A stretch of DNA of 64,000 bases from Methanospirillum hungatei. Lineage in GTDB: Archaea > Halobacteriota > Methanomicrobia > Methanomicrobiales > Methanospirillaceae. Shown here one piece after another: positions 18,024-27,248 of the stretch; the first letter of the stretch is position 1; each line of letters begins with the position of its first letter. The translations under genes and the position numbers were made by a program. Below the pieces are notes generated by a model. It did no database searches. It worked only from the letters and a program-made list of their open reading frames with translations, and had not been told where the DNA came from. The stretch covers positions 2,542,001-2,606,000 of the forward strand of contig NZ_CP077107.1 in NCBI RefSeq assembly GCF_019263745.1, in the 5' to 3' direction.

Positions 18024-18847
18024 CGTACACAGCTCATAATCTTCAGTTCAGCTGGGATGGAAAACGGGATGTGTTTAAGGATATCAGTTTCTCTCTTCAT
18101 TCAGGGGATATTTTTTGTATTATTGGACCAAATGGAACCGGAAAATCAACTCTTATGAAATGTATGATTGATATTCTTGAATATCAGAATGGAGTTGCCA
18201 TGATTGATGGGACTGATATCAGAAAGATTGACCGGAAAACCCTGGCAAAAAGAATTGCATATGTTCCCCAGGGTTATCAGGTAGCATTTCCCTATTCTGT
18301 CCTTGAATATGTTTTGATGGGTCGGGCTCCCTATATCTCTGCTTTTTCTTCTCCGGATGAGAATGATCTCAAAATTGCTCTTCATGCAATCCAGGAGGCA
18401 GGAATAATGCATATTATGCATAAATCAGTAAATGAAGTCAGCGGTGGAGAGCATCAAATGGCACTAATTGCCCGGGCACTTGCCCAGGAGCCAGAACTCT
18501 TACTCCTAGATGAACCAACATCACATCTGGATTTTGGAAACCAGATGCAGGTTCTCTCTCTTGTTGAGCGACTTAAAGAAAAGGGAATTACCATCGTCAT
18601 GACATCGCATTTTCCGGATCATGCATTTATGGTATCAGACCTTGTCGGAATTATGAAAAATGGATCATTTATCAACATCGGCCCGGCAGAAGAAGTGATC
18701 ACGAATATGACGTTAAAAGAGACCTACATGGTTGATATTCACGTGGAATTCGTTGAAATAGCGGGAAGAAAAGTATGTATTCCGGTAAAGAACATTCCGG
18801 GATGCACCTGCCCAATACACCCTGCATCATCTTTCCAGCAGAATTAA
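18014..18847 (+). CDS. FecE/BtuD-type ABC transporter ATP-binding protein
   Basis: This 277-aa ATPase has Walker A GPNGTGKS near residues 38-45, Q-loop PQGYQV, signature VSGGEHQM near 147-154, Walker B LLLLDEPTSHLDFG and the switch His in MTSHFPDHA. The tail carries CTCPIHP, an extra Cys pair after the usual end that could sense metal. It overlaps the permease by 10 bases and forms one operon with it. It is convergent with fdhD, 45 bases away. Confidence 0.88.
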   Translation: MGITYTAHNLQFSWDGKRDVFKDISFSLHSGDIFCIIGPNGTGKSTLMKCMIDILEYQNGVAMIDGTDIRKIDRKTLAKRIAYVPQGYQVAFPYSVLEYVLMGRAPYISAFSSPDENDLKIALHAIQEAGIMHIMHKSVNEVSGGEHQMALIARALAQEPELLLLDEPTSHLDFGNQMQVLSLVERLKEKGITIVMTSHFPDHAFMVSDLVGIMKNGSFINIGPAEEVITNMTLKETYMVDIHVEFVEIAGRKVCIPVKNIPGCTCPIHPASSFQQN

Positions 18848-18892
18848 TCACCGTATCCGGGAAAAACAATTGGCTTGACTTAAAAATTCGGT

Positions 18893-19678
18893 TCAGGGGA
18901 ATAAAATCCTCTGACCACCGGTATAAATGGTCATATTTGGTGGCCGGACAAAACCTGCAAGGGTCATGTTTGCTTTTTTTGCAAAGTCAATTCCTCCCGC
19001 AAATGCTGCATTATTGCTGACCATCACCGGGATTCCTGCTCGGTATGCCTTCGCAACCATGTCAACCGGAAGTCTTCCTGAACATACCAGATAACACCGG
19101 GAGAGATCAGTCCCTTTTATCAAGGCCATTCCTACTGCTTTATCCACTGTCGTATGTCGACCCATGTCTTCTACACCAGAAATTACCGAGCCATGTTCAT
19201 CAATGATAAGGCTGCAATGCATTCCACCGGTTCGTTTCCAGATGACAGAATAGTCGTTTACCTTATCCATAGAATTCAGAATGGTCTCTGCATAGAGCAC
19301 AAATCCGTCCTGAAGAGGATTCGGAGTGCTACCCGGCAGGAGTTCTCGACATGAACCTCCAGAACTATTTTTAGAAAACTGTCCTGAAGGAACTGCCCCA
19401 GTATTGGTCTTTACAGAAATATCCGGGAGATTAATAGTAATTTCCTTAATCTCTTCCCTGGAACAGATGTATCCTTCACAGATGAGATAGCCGATTGCAA
19501 AAGCTTCAAGATCAAGTGGTGTTATCGAAAGATCCCCTACAATACTACCGTTCAGAGAAAAAATAATCCTGGATTCAGTACACACCTCAACGGTTGCATC
19601 CCTGCATTCAGTCCCGTGAGCCTTAATCACCGGGTATTCTTTTGTAATTCCCAGGGTTAAACTATCTATCTGCGTCAT
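18893..19678 (-). CDS. fdhD: FdhD, formate dehydrogenase accessory sulfurtransferase
   Basis: This 261-aa protein hands sulfur from a cysteine desulfurase to the bis-pterin cofactor of formate dehydrogenase. Family segments are LDLEAFAIGYLICEGYI, RTGGMHCSLI, EDMGRHTTVDKA and CSGRLPVDMVAKA. The mobile loop that usually carries CxxC reads SSGGSC at 105-110, so the first Cys is Gly107 and only Cys110 remains. It lies 86 bases after fdhB1 on the same strand and is probably co-expressed with the formate dehydrogenases it serves. Confidence 0.88.
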   Translation of the reverse strand: MTQIDSLTLGITKEYPVIKAHGTECRDATVEVCTESRIIFSLNGSIVGDLSITPLDLEAFAIGYLICEGYICSREEIKEITINLPDISVKTNTGAVPSGQFSKNSSGGSCRELLPGSTPNPLQDGFVLYAETILNSMDKVNDYSVIWKRTGGMHCSLIIDEHGSVISGVEDMGRHTTVDKAVGMALIKGTDLSRCYLVCSGRLPVDMVAKAYRAGIPVMVSNNAAFAGGIDFAKKANMTLAGFVRPPNMTIYTGGQRILFP

Positions 19679-19764
19679 ATCTGGCCACCTGTCGGAAAAA
19701 GAAGGGAGAGTAAATGCTCAAACCTCTGTGAAATACTGGAAGTTAAAAGAAAAAAAGGTTCGGA

Positions 19765-21009
19765 TTATTCATCCGAAAAGATATTGGTATATATTGAATC
19801 GGTGCCGGTTGCATCGAGACGTGCACGTTCAGCCTTCTCTTCTACAAATGCATGGATTGGCGGAGTCATGTCCTGACCTGGAACATGGTCGAACATCTTC
19901 TGAATCTCAACCTGCTGGGAGTGCATGAAGAGGGCATTCGGGATTTCCATTGGACAGAGTTCCTCACACTGACCACAGTTGATACAGGAGTCTGAAACGT
20001 GTGCAAACCGGATCAGGTGGAACATGAAGCTGGTTGGCAGAACACCCGGAGCAACGTACCAGGGCTTCTTGGTAGAACACTCAACACAGTAACAGATTGG
20101 ACATGCTTCAACACAAGCATAACACTTGACACATTTAGAAGACTCTGACATCATGAGTTTCAGGCGGTCCTTGCCCTGTCCCAGACCTTCAAAGTCACGG
20201 TGTCTCCACTCGTCACCAAGCTTGAGCATTGCCCGCTCGACCTTTCCACGGATTTCGATACCCTTCGGGTCTGCTGCACTGGTCTCAAGAGCACCCTTTG
20301 ACTGGGCACTGTTTACGAGGTTTGCACCCTTCTCTGAGCAGATTTCAAGGAATGTTGCCTTACCTGCCTTGTCTCCGATGACTCCCCAGTTACCGGCGGC
20401 GATATCTGCCTGGCGTGGGACTTTCATCTTACAGCGGCGACAGTTGGAACGACGTCCATATCCTTCCTCTTCAAGTTCATCAATCTTGATGCCCTTGTGT
20501 CCACCCTCGTACTCGATGATGAACTGACCCTTGTCGATCTCTTCCTTGTGAACCTTGTCAGGATCAACTTCGAACTTGTTTGCAATCATCCTCCGGGCTG
20601 CAACCGGGCTTACTGAACCTCCACAGTTGACACCGATCATGATGATGTTATCAAGGTTTATTTGATTCCGCTTTGCCAGCTCATAGAATGCCATGGCATC
20701 ACAGCCCTTACAGGTGACTGCGAGCTTCATGTCCTTTGCCCCGTTCAGGTATTTCTTGATCAGTTTGGGGATAAGGAGGGTACCACAATGCAGAGAACCG
20801 GCGGTCTGGATGATGTCTTCCGGATTGGTAATGACGGTTGGAACTGCATCATAGAGGTCTTTGCCCTTCTTGATAGCAACAACTGCGTCAACCATTTTTG
20901 TTTCCAGTGCATGCTTGAGAAGGGCGGTAACTGCTCCACCACACTCTCCTTTCTTCTGGATTTCTGCATCCTTTGCCCAAGCATATATCATATCGCCTTT
21001 TGCTGCCAT
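19765..21009 (-). CDS. fdhB: F420-dependent formate dehydrogenase beta subunit, copy 1
   Basis: This 414-aa subunit takes electrons from FdhA through Fe-S clusters to FAD and reduces coenzyme F420. It has the FrhB/FdhB fold: GECGGAVTALLKHAL, GSLHCGTL, CKGCDA, the NCRRCK zinc or cluster site and GNWGVIGD. Two [4Fe-4S] motifs follow (CVKCYACVEACP and CINCGQCEELCP). It has a C-terminal extension of about 30 residues absent from copy 2. ATG 21009 lies one base after the fdhA1 stop and within GGAGGT range, so translation is coupled. Confidence 0.92.
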   Translation of the reverse strand: MAAKGDMIYAWAKDAEIQKKGECGGAVTALLKHALETKMVDAVVAIKKGKDLYDAVPTVITNPEDIIQTAGSLHCGTLLIPKLIKKYLNGAKDMKLAVTCKGCDAMAFYELAKRNQINLDNIIMIGVNCGGSVSPVAARRMIANKFEVDPDKVHKEEIDKGQFIIEYEGGHKGIKIDELEEEGYGRRSNCRRCKMKVPRQADIAAGNWGVIGDKAGKATFLEICSEKGANLVNSAQSKGALETSAADPKGIEIRGKVERAMLKLGDEWRHRDFEGLGQGKDRLKLMMSESSKCVKCYACVEACPICYCVECSTKKPWYVAPGVLPTSFMFHLIRFAHVSDSCINCGQCEELCPMEIPNALFMHSQQVEIQKMFDHVPGQDMTPPIHAFVEEKAERARLDATGTDSIYTNIFSDE

Positions 21010-21010
21010 C

Positions 21011-23071
21011 TTAGTTACCTCCAAACTTTTCGATAGATATGGCACAGTGCTTGAGCTCCGGCATCTTGGACATCGGGTCAAGTGCAGTGTTGGTCAGGTT
21101 GTTGACACCCTCAGGGAAGTGCATGGTCATGTAGACAACACCTGGTGCAACTTCATCGGTGACACGTGCAAGTGTTTTAGTCTCTCCACGGCGGCTTTTC
21201 AGCTTGATGTATTCGCCATTCTTGATACCAAGGCGCTTTGCATCTTCAACGTTGATCTGTGCATAGGACTCTGGCACTTCACGGTGCATGTCTGCTGCAC
21301 GACCGGTCTGGCTCCGGGAGTGGTAATGGAAGATAAGACGTCCGGTCATCAGGGTGAATGGATACTCAGCGTCAGCAACTTCTGCCGGTGGGCGGTATTC
21401 AATACCAAAGAGGTTACCCTTTCCGTCAGCGGTTCCGAACTTTTCACGGTGCAGGATCGGAGTTCCGGGGTGTTCCTCGGTTGGACATGGCCAGCAGATG
21501 GATTCTGGTTTCTCCAGTTTCTCGTATGTTGCTCCGAACATGGACGGGGTTACAGCCCGCATATCGTCCCAGACATCCTTTGCAGTCGGGAGTTCAAAGC
21601 CCTTGAGGCCCATCTTGGCTGCAAGTTCTGATATGATGTGAATATCCTCTTTTGCCTGACCTGGTGGATTTACTGCCTTGCGTACCCGGTTAATACGGCG
21701 TTCTCCACTGGTGAACGTTCCATCCTTCTCTGCGAAACAGGCACCTGGCAGGATAACATCTGCATACTGACAGCTTTCGGTAAAGAAGATATCCTGGATA
21801 ACAAGGAAATCAAGTTTCTGGAATTGTGCCTTGACCAGATTTGAATCTGGATAGGTGACTGCAGGGTTCAGACCGAGGATATACATTCCCTTGATCTCTT
21901 CACCACACTGCTTGATCTGCTCAACCAGGGTAGCACCATACCAGTCTGGAAGATCAGTAACTCCCCATGCCTTCTCCATCTTGGCACGGTTGTCTGCAAC
22001 TTCACACTTCTGGTACCCGGAGTATACGTTCGGGTATGCACCCATATCACAGGCACCCTGTACATTGTTCTGACCACGGAGCGGATTGACACCGACACCT
22101 TCACGGCCTACGTTTCCGGTCAGGAGAGCAAGGTTACCCATGGATCTGACGTTGTCAGTACCGGTGGTCAGTTCGGTGATACCAAGACAGTAAATGATGA
22201 CTGCATTTTTTGCCTTTGCATATCTGAATGCCATGTCCTTGACAACATCAAGGGGAACACCGTGGATTGCTTCTGCATCTGCGTAGTTCTCAACCGTCTT
22301 CTTGAGATCCTCTAAGCCGTTTACCCGGTCCTGAATGAATTTTTTGTCTTCCAGGCCTTCCTTGATGATCCAGTACATCATGGAGTTTGCTAAGGCAATG
22401 TGAGTAGATGGATTAAATCGGACGTAGGTATCAGCCAGACGGGCGGTCATGGTATACCGTGGGTCAACGGCAATAATCGGGATACCTTTCTTCTTTGCCT
22501 GTGCAATACGGCGACCTGCAAGGGGGTGAGCTTCTACAGCGTTTGATCCCCAGATAAGAATTAAATCAGAGTTCAGTGCATCTTCAAAGCCGTTTGTGGC
22601 AGCACCTGAACCAAACGAGAGTGACAGACCTGCAACAGAAGGTCCGTGACAGATACGGGCACAGTTATCAACGTTATTGGTTTTGAATCCGATCCGGGCG
22701 AACTTCTGGAATATATAACAGTCTTCATTGACTGTTCTGCATGACGTCTGGAATCCAAGTCCTTTTGGGCCATGTTTGTCGTAGATTGCCTTAAGATTCT
22801 TTGCAACGAGGTCAAGGGCCTCATCCCAGGATGCTTCTACGAATTTTCCGTCCTTTTTGACCAGGGGAGTTGTCAGACGGTCAGGGCTGTGAATGTGCTC
22901 CCAGCAGGTTACTCCTTTTGGACAGAGTTTTCCTTCATTGATAGGAGATCTCTGGTTCGGCTCAACACCGACAACCTTGCCATTGTTCACTACCAGGTTT
23001 AATGTACAACCAACACCACAGTAGGGGCAGGTGGTTGCCACATATTTCATTAGTTCTGTATTTTCACTCAT
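21011..23071 (-). CDS. fdhA: Formate dehydrogenase alpha subunit (molybdopterin), copy 1
   Basis: This 686-aa catalytic subunit oxidises formate to CO2 at a Mo or W bis-pterin centre. The N-terminal [4Fe-4S] ligands are C15, C18, C22 and C50. The active-site residue is Cys141 in ARICHGPSVAGL, where E. coli FdhF has selenocysteine, so this is a Cys enzyme. The cofactor-binding WGSNAVEAHPLAGRRI, NPLRGQNNVQGACDMGA and C-terminal LMTGRLIFHYHSRSQTG segments are intact. GGGTGA precedes the ATG. It is nearly identical over most of its length to copy 2, and heads the fdhA1-fdhB1 pair. Confidence 0.94.
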   Translation of the reverse strand: MSENTELMKYVATTCPYCGVGCTLNLVVNNGKVVGVEPNQRSPINEGKLCPKGVTCWEHIHSPDRLTTPLVKKDGKFVEASWDEALDLVAKNLKAIYDKHGPKGLGFQTSCRTVNEDCYIFQKFARIGFKTNNVDNCARICHGPSVAGLSLSFGSGAATNGFEDALNSDLILIWGSNAVEAHPLAGRRIAQAKKKGIPIIAVDPRYTMTARLADTYVRFNPSTHIALANSMMYWIIKEGLEDKKFIQDRVNGLEDLKKTVENYADAEAIHGVPLDVVKDMAFRYAKAKNAVIIYCLGITELTTGTDNVRSMGNLALLTGNVGREGVGVNPLRGQNNVQGACDMGAYPNVYSGYQKCEVADNRAKMEKAWGVTDLPDWYGATLVEQIKQCGEEIKGMYILGLNPAVTYPDSNLVKAQFQKLDFLVIQDIFFTESCQYADVILPGACFAEKDGTFTSGERRINRVRKAVNPPGQAKEDIHIISELAAKMGLKGFELPTAKDVWDDMRAVTPSMFGATYEKLEKPESICWPCPTEEHPGTPILHREKFGTADGKGNLFGIEYRPPAEVADAEYPFTLMTGRLIFHYHSRSQTGRAADMHREVPESYAQINVEDAKRLGIKNGEYIKLKSRRGETKTLARVTDEVAPGVVYMTMHFPEGVNNLTNTALDPMSKMPELKHCAISIEKFGGN

Positions 23072-23362
23072 ATTTCACCCGAGTTTAGCTGGTGAAAGAT
23101 ACCATTCATTATCGGTAGAGCATACGCTCATCAGCTAATCCATGCTTTTTTGCAACCAGGCCTTAGGAATGGACAACCCGAATATGCCCATGGGTGTAAT
23201 CGGACACCCCCTGATCACATTGCAGAGAAATATTGTAATGAGTACTAATATAAAGCTGGCGAATTAATCCGGAAATATGGTGTTTAGTGGTGGAGGTCTT
23301 GAATGATCACTTTGAATACACGATTACCGGATGAAAAGAAGAGTATGGAAAAAAGAGGATGG
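23072..23362 (-). promoter_or_regulatory. Promoter and leader of fdhA1B1
   Basis: On the minus strand AATTCGCCA (23257-23265 region) is followed by a TATA box CTTTATATTAG (about 23246-23256), giving an untranslated leader near 150 bases. The leader contains a GGGTGT/ACACCC hairpin (23192-23209). TGGCGAATT with the same placement recurs ahead of fdhA2 (26730-26738), which marks it as a shared element. fdhA1 therefore has its own promoter and is not only read through from fdhB2. Confidence 0.5.
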
Positions 23363-24514
23363 TTAGTTTTTGTATGGAGCTGCCCCAAGTTTTGGAACGT
23401 AGGCATTGTCTCCTTCAACCCTGATGGCATGTGAGATGAGAGCCAGTGGGATCTCAACCGGACAGAGTTCTTCACACTGACCACAGTTCACACAACTGTC
23501 AGAGATGGAAGCAAACCGGCGAAGGTGGAACATCGGATCTGACGGGATGTACCCAGGTCTGACCATATATGATTCTGGTCTTCCCTCAAATGGAGTAGAG
23601 ATACATACCGGACATTTCTCAATACAGGAGTAACACTTGATACACCGGGACGTTTCCTTGTTGATGAAGTCCCATAGATTGTCACGAAGTGCGGTAAACT
23701 CCTTCTTGCGCCACTTTTCACCGAGTTTGAGCATGGCTCCTTCGGTCTTGCCTCTGATCTCAATTCCCTTTGGATCAGCAGCACTCGTCTCCAGTTTCTT
23801 TGCTGAGACGGCCTTGGATATGAGGTCAGCACCCTTGTCACTGCAAATCTCTACAAAGGTTGCCTTTCCTGCCTTTTCACCGATAACTCCCCAGTTTCCA
23901 CAGGCGAGGTCTGCCTGGCGGGGGATTTTATACTTGCACCGGCGACAGTTGGAACGGCGTCCGAATCCTTCTTCTTCAAGTTCATCGATCTTGATGCCCT
24001 TGTGTCCACCTTCATATTCGATGATGAACTGGCCTTTGTCAATCTCTTCCTTGGTAACCTTGTCTGGATCAACACCGAACTTCTCCTTGATCATCTTCCG
24101 GCCCTGAATTGGATTTACAGAACCACCACAATTGACACCAATGGTAAGGACATTGTTCATGTTGATTTCATTACGCTTTCCAAGTTCGATAAGGCTCATG
24201 AGGTCGCAACCCTTGACTACGACACCCACTTTCATGTTCTTTGCTCCGTCCAGATATTTCTGGATGAAGGTGGACATGAGGAGGGTACCACAGTGCAGGG
24301 ATCCTGCTGTCTGGTCAAGATCCTTTGCATCGGTTATGGCAACCGGTACGGCGTCATACAGGTCAAATCCCTTCTTCACTGCGACAACGACATCAACGAT
24401 CTTGTTTTCCAGAGCGTATTTCAGCAGGGTAGTGACTGCTCCACCGCACTCTGCTTTTTTAGCAACACCGCTGTCAGTTGTCCAGGCATAGATCATATCG
24501 CCTTTTGCTGCCAT
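23363..24514 (-). CDS. fdhB: F420-dependent formate dehydrogenase beta subunit, copy 2
   Basis: This 383-aa copy has the same domain order as copy 1: ECGGAVTTLLKYAL, GSLHCGTL, VKGCDL, NCRRCKYK, GNWGVIGE and two [4Fe-4S] motifs (CIKCYSCIEKCPVC and CVNCGQCEELCP). It ends soon after the second cluster and lacks the longer tail of copy 1. Divergence from copy 1 is concentrated in the N-terminal third and the tail. ATG 24514 is one base beyond the fdhA2 stop, and GGGAGGGAACTAAG precedes it. F420 reduction is the expected role. Confidence 0.92.
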   Translation of the reverse strand: MAAKGDMIYAWTTDSGVAKKAECGGAVTTLLKYALENKIVDVVVAVKKGFDLYDAVPVAITDAKDLDQTAGSLHCGTLLMSTFIQKYLDGAKNMKVGVVVKGCDLMSLIELGKRNEINMNNVLTIGVNCGGSVNPIQGRKMIKEKFGVDPDKVTKEEIDKGQFIIEYEGGHKGIKIDELEEEGFGRRSNCRRCKYKIPRQADLACGNWGVIGEKAGKATFVEICSDKGADLISKAVSAKKLETSAADPKGIEIRGKTEGAMLKLGEKWRKKEFTALRDNLWDFINKETSRCIKCYSCIEKCPVCISTPFEGRPESYMVRPGYIPSDPMFHLRRFASISDSCVNCGQCEELCPVEIPLALISHAIRVEGDNAYVPKLGAAPYKN

Positions 24515-24515
24515 C

Positions 24516-26573
24516 TTAGTTCCCTCCCATCTTTTCAACTTTCACAGCACAGTGTTTGAGTTCCGGCATCTTGGACATCGGATCGAGTGCAGTGTTGGTG
24601 AGGTTATTGACACCTTCGTTAAAGTGCATGGTCATGTACAGGACACCTGGTCCGATCTCATCGGTTACATGAGCAACGGTTTCTGTTTTTCCACGGCGGC
24701 TGGAGATAAGGATCTTCTCATGCTGTCCGATACCGAGGCGTTTTGCATCCTCGTGGTTGATCTGGACATAAGAGGCAGGCACTTCGTAGTGAAGGGCTGC
24801 ACTTCTGTCAGTCTGTGAACGTGAGTGGTAATGGAAGATGAGACGACCAGTCATCATGGTGAACGGATATTCTGCATCTGCAACTTCTGCCGGTGGGCGG
24901 TATTCAATACCAAAGAGATTACCCTTGCCGTCAGCAGTTGAAAACTTGCCTATGTGCAGAATTGGAGTTCCGGGATGGTCTTCAGTCGGGCATGGCCAGA
25001 CAATGGACTCGGGCTTTTCGAGTTTCTCATACGTTGCACCAAACATGTTCGGGGTGCAGTTCCGCATGTCATCCCAGACCGATTTTGCAGTCGGAAGTTC
25101 AAAGCCCTTAAGGCCCATCTTCTTTGCAAGTTCGGCAATGATCCAGATGTCTTCCTTTGCTTTTCCCGGCGGGTTGACTGCTTTTCTGACCCGGTTGATA
25201 CGGCGTTCACCGCTCGTAAAGGTTCCATCCTTCTCTGCAAAACAGGCTCCCGGAAGAATAACATCCGCATACTGACAGCTTTCGGTAAAGAATATATCCT
25301 GAATAACAAGGAAGTCAAGTTTCTGGAATTGTGCTTTGACCAGGTTTGAGTCCGGATACGTAACGACCGGGTTCAGACCAAGAACGTACATGGCTTTGAT
25401 TTCATTTCCGCATTGCTTGATCTGTTCAACCAGAGTAGCACCATACCAGTCTGGAAGTCCGGATGTTCCCCAGGCCTTCTCCATCTTTGCACGGTTGTCT
25501 GCAACTTCACACTTCTGGTAACCTGAATAGACGTTTGGATATGCACCCATGTCACAGGCACCCTGCACATTGTTCTGACCACGGAGTGGATTGACACCAA
25601 CACCTGGACGTCCGACATTCCCGGTGAGCAGGGCAAGGTTACCCATGGACCGTACATTGTCAGTACCGGTGGTCAGCTCGGTGATTCCAAGACAGTAGAT
25701 GATGACTGCATTCTTGGCTGATGCATACTTGTATGCCAGATCTTTTACTGTTTCAAGTGGCACACCATGGATGTCTTCAGCATCTGCATATTTTTCAACC
25801 ATTGCCTTGAGTTCTTCAAAGCCGTTGACACGCTCTTCGATGAACTTCTTGTCATGTTTTCCTGCCTTGATGATCCAGTACATCATAGAGTTTGCAAGAG
25901 CAATGTGAGTTGACGGATTAAACTGGATCCACTTGTCAGCAATCTTGGCAGTAGTCGAGAGACGTGGATCTACTGCATAAATCGGAATGCCTTTCAGTTT
26001 TGCCTGGACCATCCGGCGACCTGCAAGGGGGTGAGCTTCAAGGGCATTTGAACCCCATACCAGAATAAAATCAGAGTTTAATGCATCTTCAAAACCGTTG
26101 GTTGCCGCACCGGAACCAAATGACAGAGAGAGACCAGCAACAGAGGGACCGTGACAGATACGGGCACAGTTATCCACGTTGTTTGTTTTGAATCCAACCC
26201 GGGCGAATTTCTGGAAAATATAACAGTCTTCGTTTACCGTTCTACAGGATGTCTGGAACCCAAGTCCCTTTGGCCCGTATTTATCGCTTGTTTCTTTCAG
26301 CTTCTTGGCAACAAGATCAAGTGCCTCATCCCATGATGCCTCGACAAACTTCCCATCTTTTTTAATGAGTGGTGTAGTAAGCCGGTCAGGACTGTGAACA
26401 TGTTCCCAGCAGGTAAGACCCTTGGGACAGAGTTTCCCATCGTTAATAGGGCTTCTCTTATACGGTTCTACGCCAACGACCTTTTCGTTTTTTACAACAA
26501 GGTTCAGTGTACACCCGACACCACAATAGGGGCAGGTGGTTTGTACATACTTAATTAAATTGCTATCGCTCAT
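24516..26573 (-). CDS. fdhA: Formate dehydrogenase alpha subunit (molybdopterin), copy 2
   Basis: This 685-aa catalytic subunit has the same N-terminal [4Fe-4S] ligands (TTCPYCGVGCTL and KLCPKG) and a Cys active site in ARICHGPSVAGL. Long blocks are identical to copy 1 at the protein level, for instance the stretch around TELTTGTDNVRSMGNLALL. The frame is open to 26660, but ATG 26573 has GGGTGAAAG before it, as in copy 1, and the extra upstream residues have no match in copy 1. It heads the first of the two pairs and has its own leader. Confidence 0.94.
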   Translation of the reverse strand: MSDSNLIKYVQTTCPYCGVGCTLNLVVKNEKVVGVEPYKRSPINDGKLCPKGLTCWEHVHSPDRLTTPLIKKDGKFVEASWDEALDLVAKKLKETSDKYGPKGLGFQTSCRTVNEDCYIFQKFARVGFKTNNVDNCARICHGPSVAGLSLSFGSGAATNGFEDALNSDFILVWGSNALEAHPLAGRRMVQAKLKGIPIYAVDPRLSTTAKIADKWIQFNPSTHIALANSMMYWIIKAGKHDKKFIEERVNGFEELKAMVEKYADAEDIHGVPLETVKDLAYKYASAKNAVIIYCLGITELTTGTDNVRSMGNLALLTGNVGRPGVGVNPLRGQNNVQGACDMGAYPNVYSGYQKCEVADNRAKMEKAWGTSGLPDWYGATLVEQIKQCGNEIKAMYVLGLNPVVTYPDSNLVKAQFQKLDFLVIQDIFFTESCQYADVILPGACFAEKDGTFTSGERRINRVRKAVNPPGKAKEDIWIIAELAKKMGLKGFELPTAKSVWDDMRNCTPNMFGATYEKLEKPESIVWPCPTEDHPGTPILHIGKFSTADGKGNLFGIEYRPPAEVADAEYPFTMMTGRLIFHYHSRSQTDRSAALHYEVPASYVQINHEDAKRLGIGQHEKILISSRRGKTETVAHVTDEIGPGVLYMTMHFNEGVNNLTNTALDPMSKMPELKHCAVKVEKMGGN

Positions 26574-27248
26574 TCTTTCACCCGAGTTCTCAGGGTGGAA
26601 TAACCCAAAGAGGTCCATTAGAACTGGACCTGTACAGAGGGGTGAGCACAAGGAAACCACACAAACCCAGTGCTGAAAATTCCTTCCTCTCTACCTGAAT
26701 AACAGACTTTGTCTATTCCAACCGGTTTATGGCGAATTTAGTGTGCTCTTATCCGATGATAAGATGGCACTGGCAATTCTCATGCGAAGATAATCAGGAA
26801 ATAATTCTTAAAATCCCGGATTATCCTTATTCAGATACGGTTCGAATCATGATAACGTGATTCATATACTGTGAGGCATTTTGAATCTGCCTAAATACCT
26901 GTCCCTTCAGGTATGTGCATCCTGATTCATGCGTGTACACAGTATATTTCAACTGTTCCTAATCTCATGGCATAAATTTTACGAATTGCAGTTGTTTATA
27001 ATGTGAAATCAATTAAGAGAAAAATAGGGTGTTTTTAAGTGAAATATTGTCATATTTGTCTTTTTAGAAATCTATCCCATATATTATTTTTCGGAGGTAT
27101 GGACGTATGATTAATATTTTTCGTTCAACAATATCTGATATTAATAATAATCGTTAATTCTTTTTACCGATATGTCGGGCGCGATAGAAAAAGATATTCG
27201 CTCAGTTCGAATCCCGTATCTGGACTGATTCTGTTGTATGGTGTTATA
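26574..27248 (-). promoter_or_regulatory. Leader and promoter region of fdhA2
   Basis: No gene is visible in this part. Close to fdhA2 lies a hairpin AGGTCCA (26611-26617) / TGGACCT (26625-26631). TGGCGAATTTA at 26730-26740 matches the element ahead of fdhA1, with CCATAAACC next to it as a weak TATA box. Further out, TACCTG/CAGGTA forms a small hairpin near 26900. At 27196-27212 ATTCG/CGAAT encloses a 7-base loop inside an AGAT/ATCT stem, possibly part of the structured RNA that follows. Confidence 0.4.

Noticed and set aside
21011-26573. Selenocysteine in the formate dehydrogenases
   Set aside because: Both enzymes have TGT/TGC Cys codons at the active site and no in-frame TGA is present.
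23353-26630. Long open frames antisense to fdhA and fdhB
   Set aside because: They repeat in the same way in both copies because the sense genes are duplicated; they lack ribosome sites and are shadows of codon bias.
27170-27232. tRNA-like sequence with a GTTCGAATC T-loop
   Set aside because: The five bases on each side do not pair as a T-stem, and no acceptor, D or anticodon arms can be built; ATTCG/CGAAT pairing fits a plain hairpin better.
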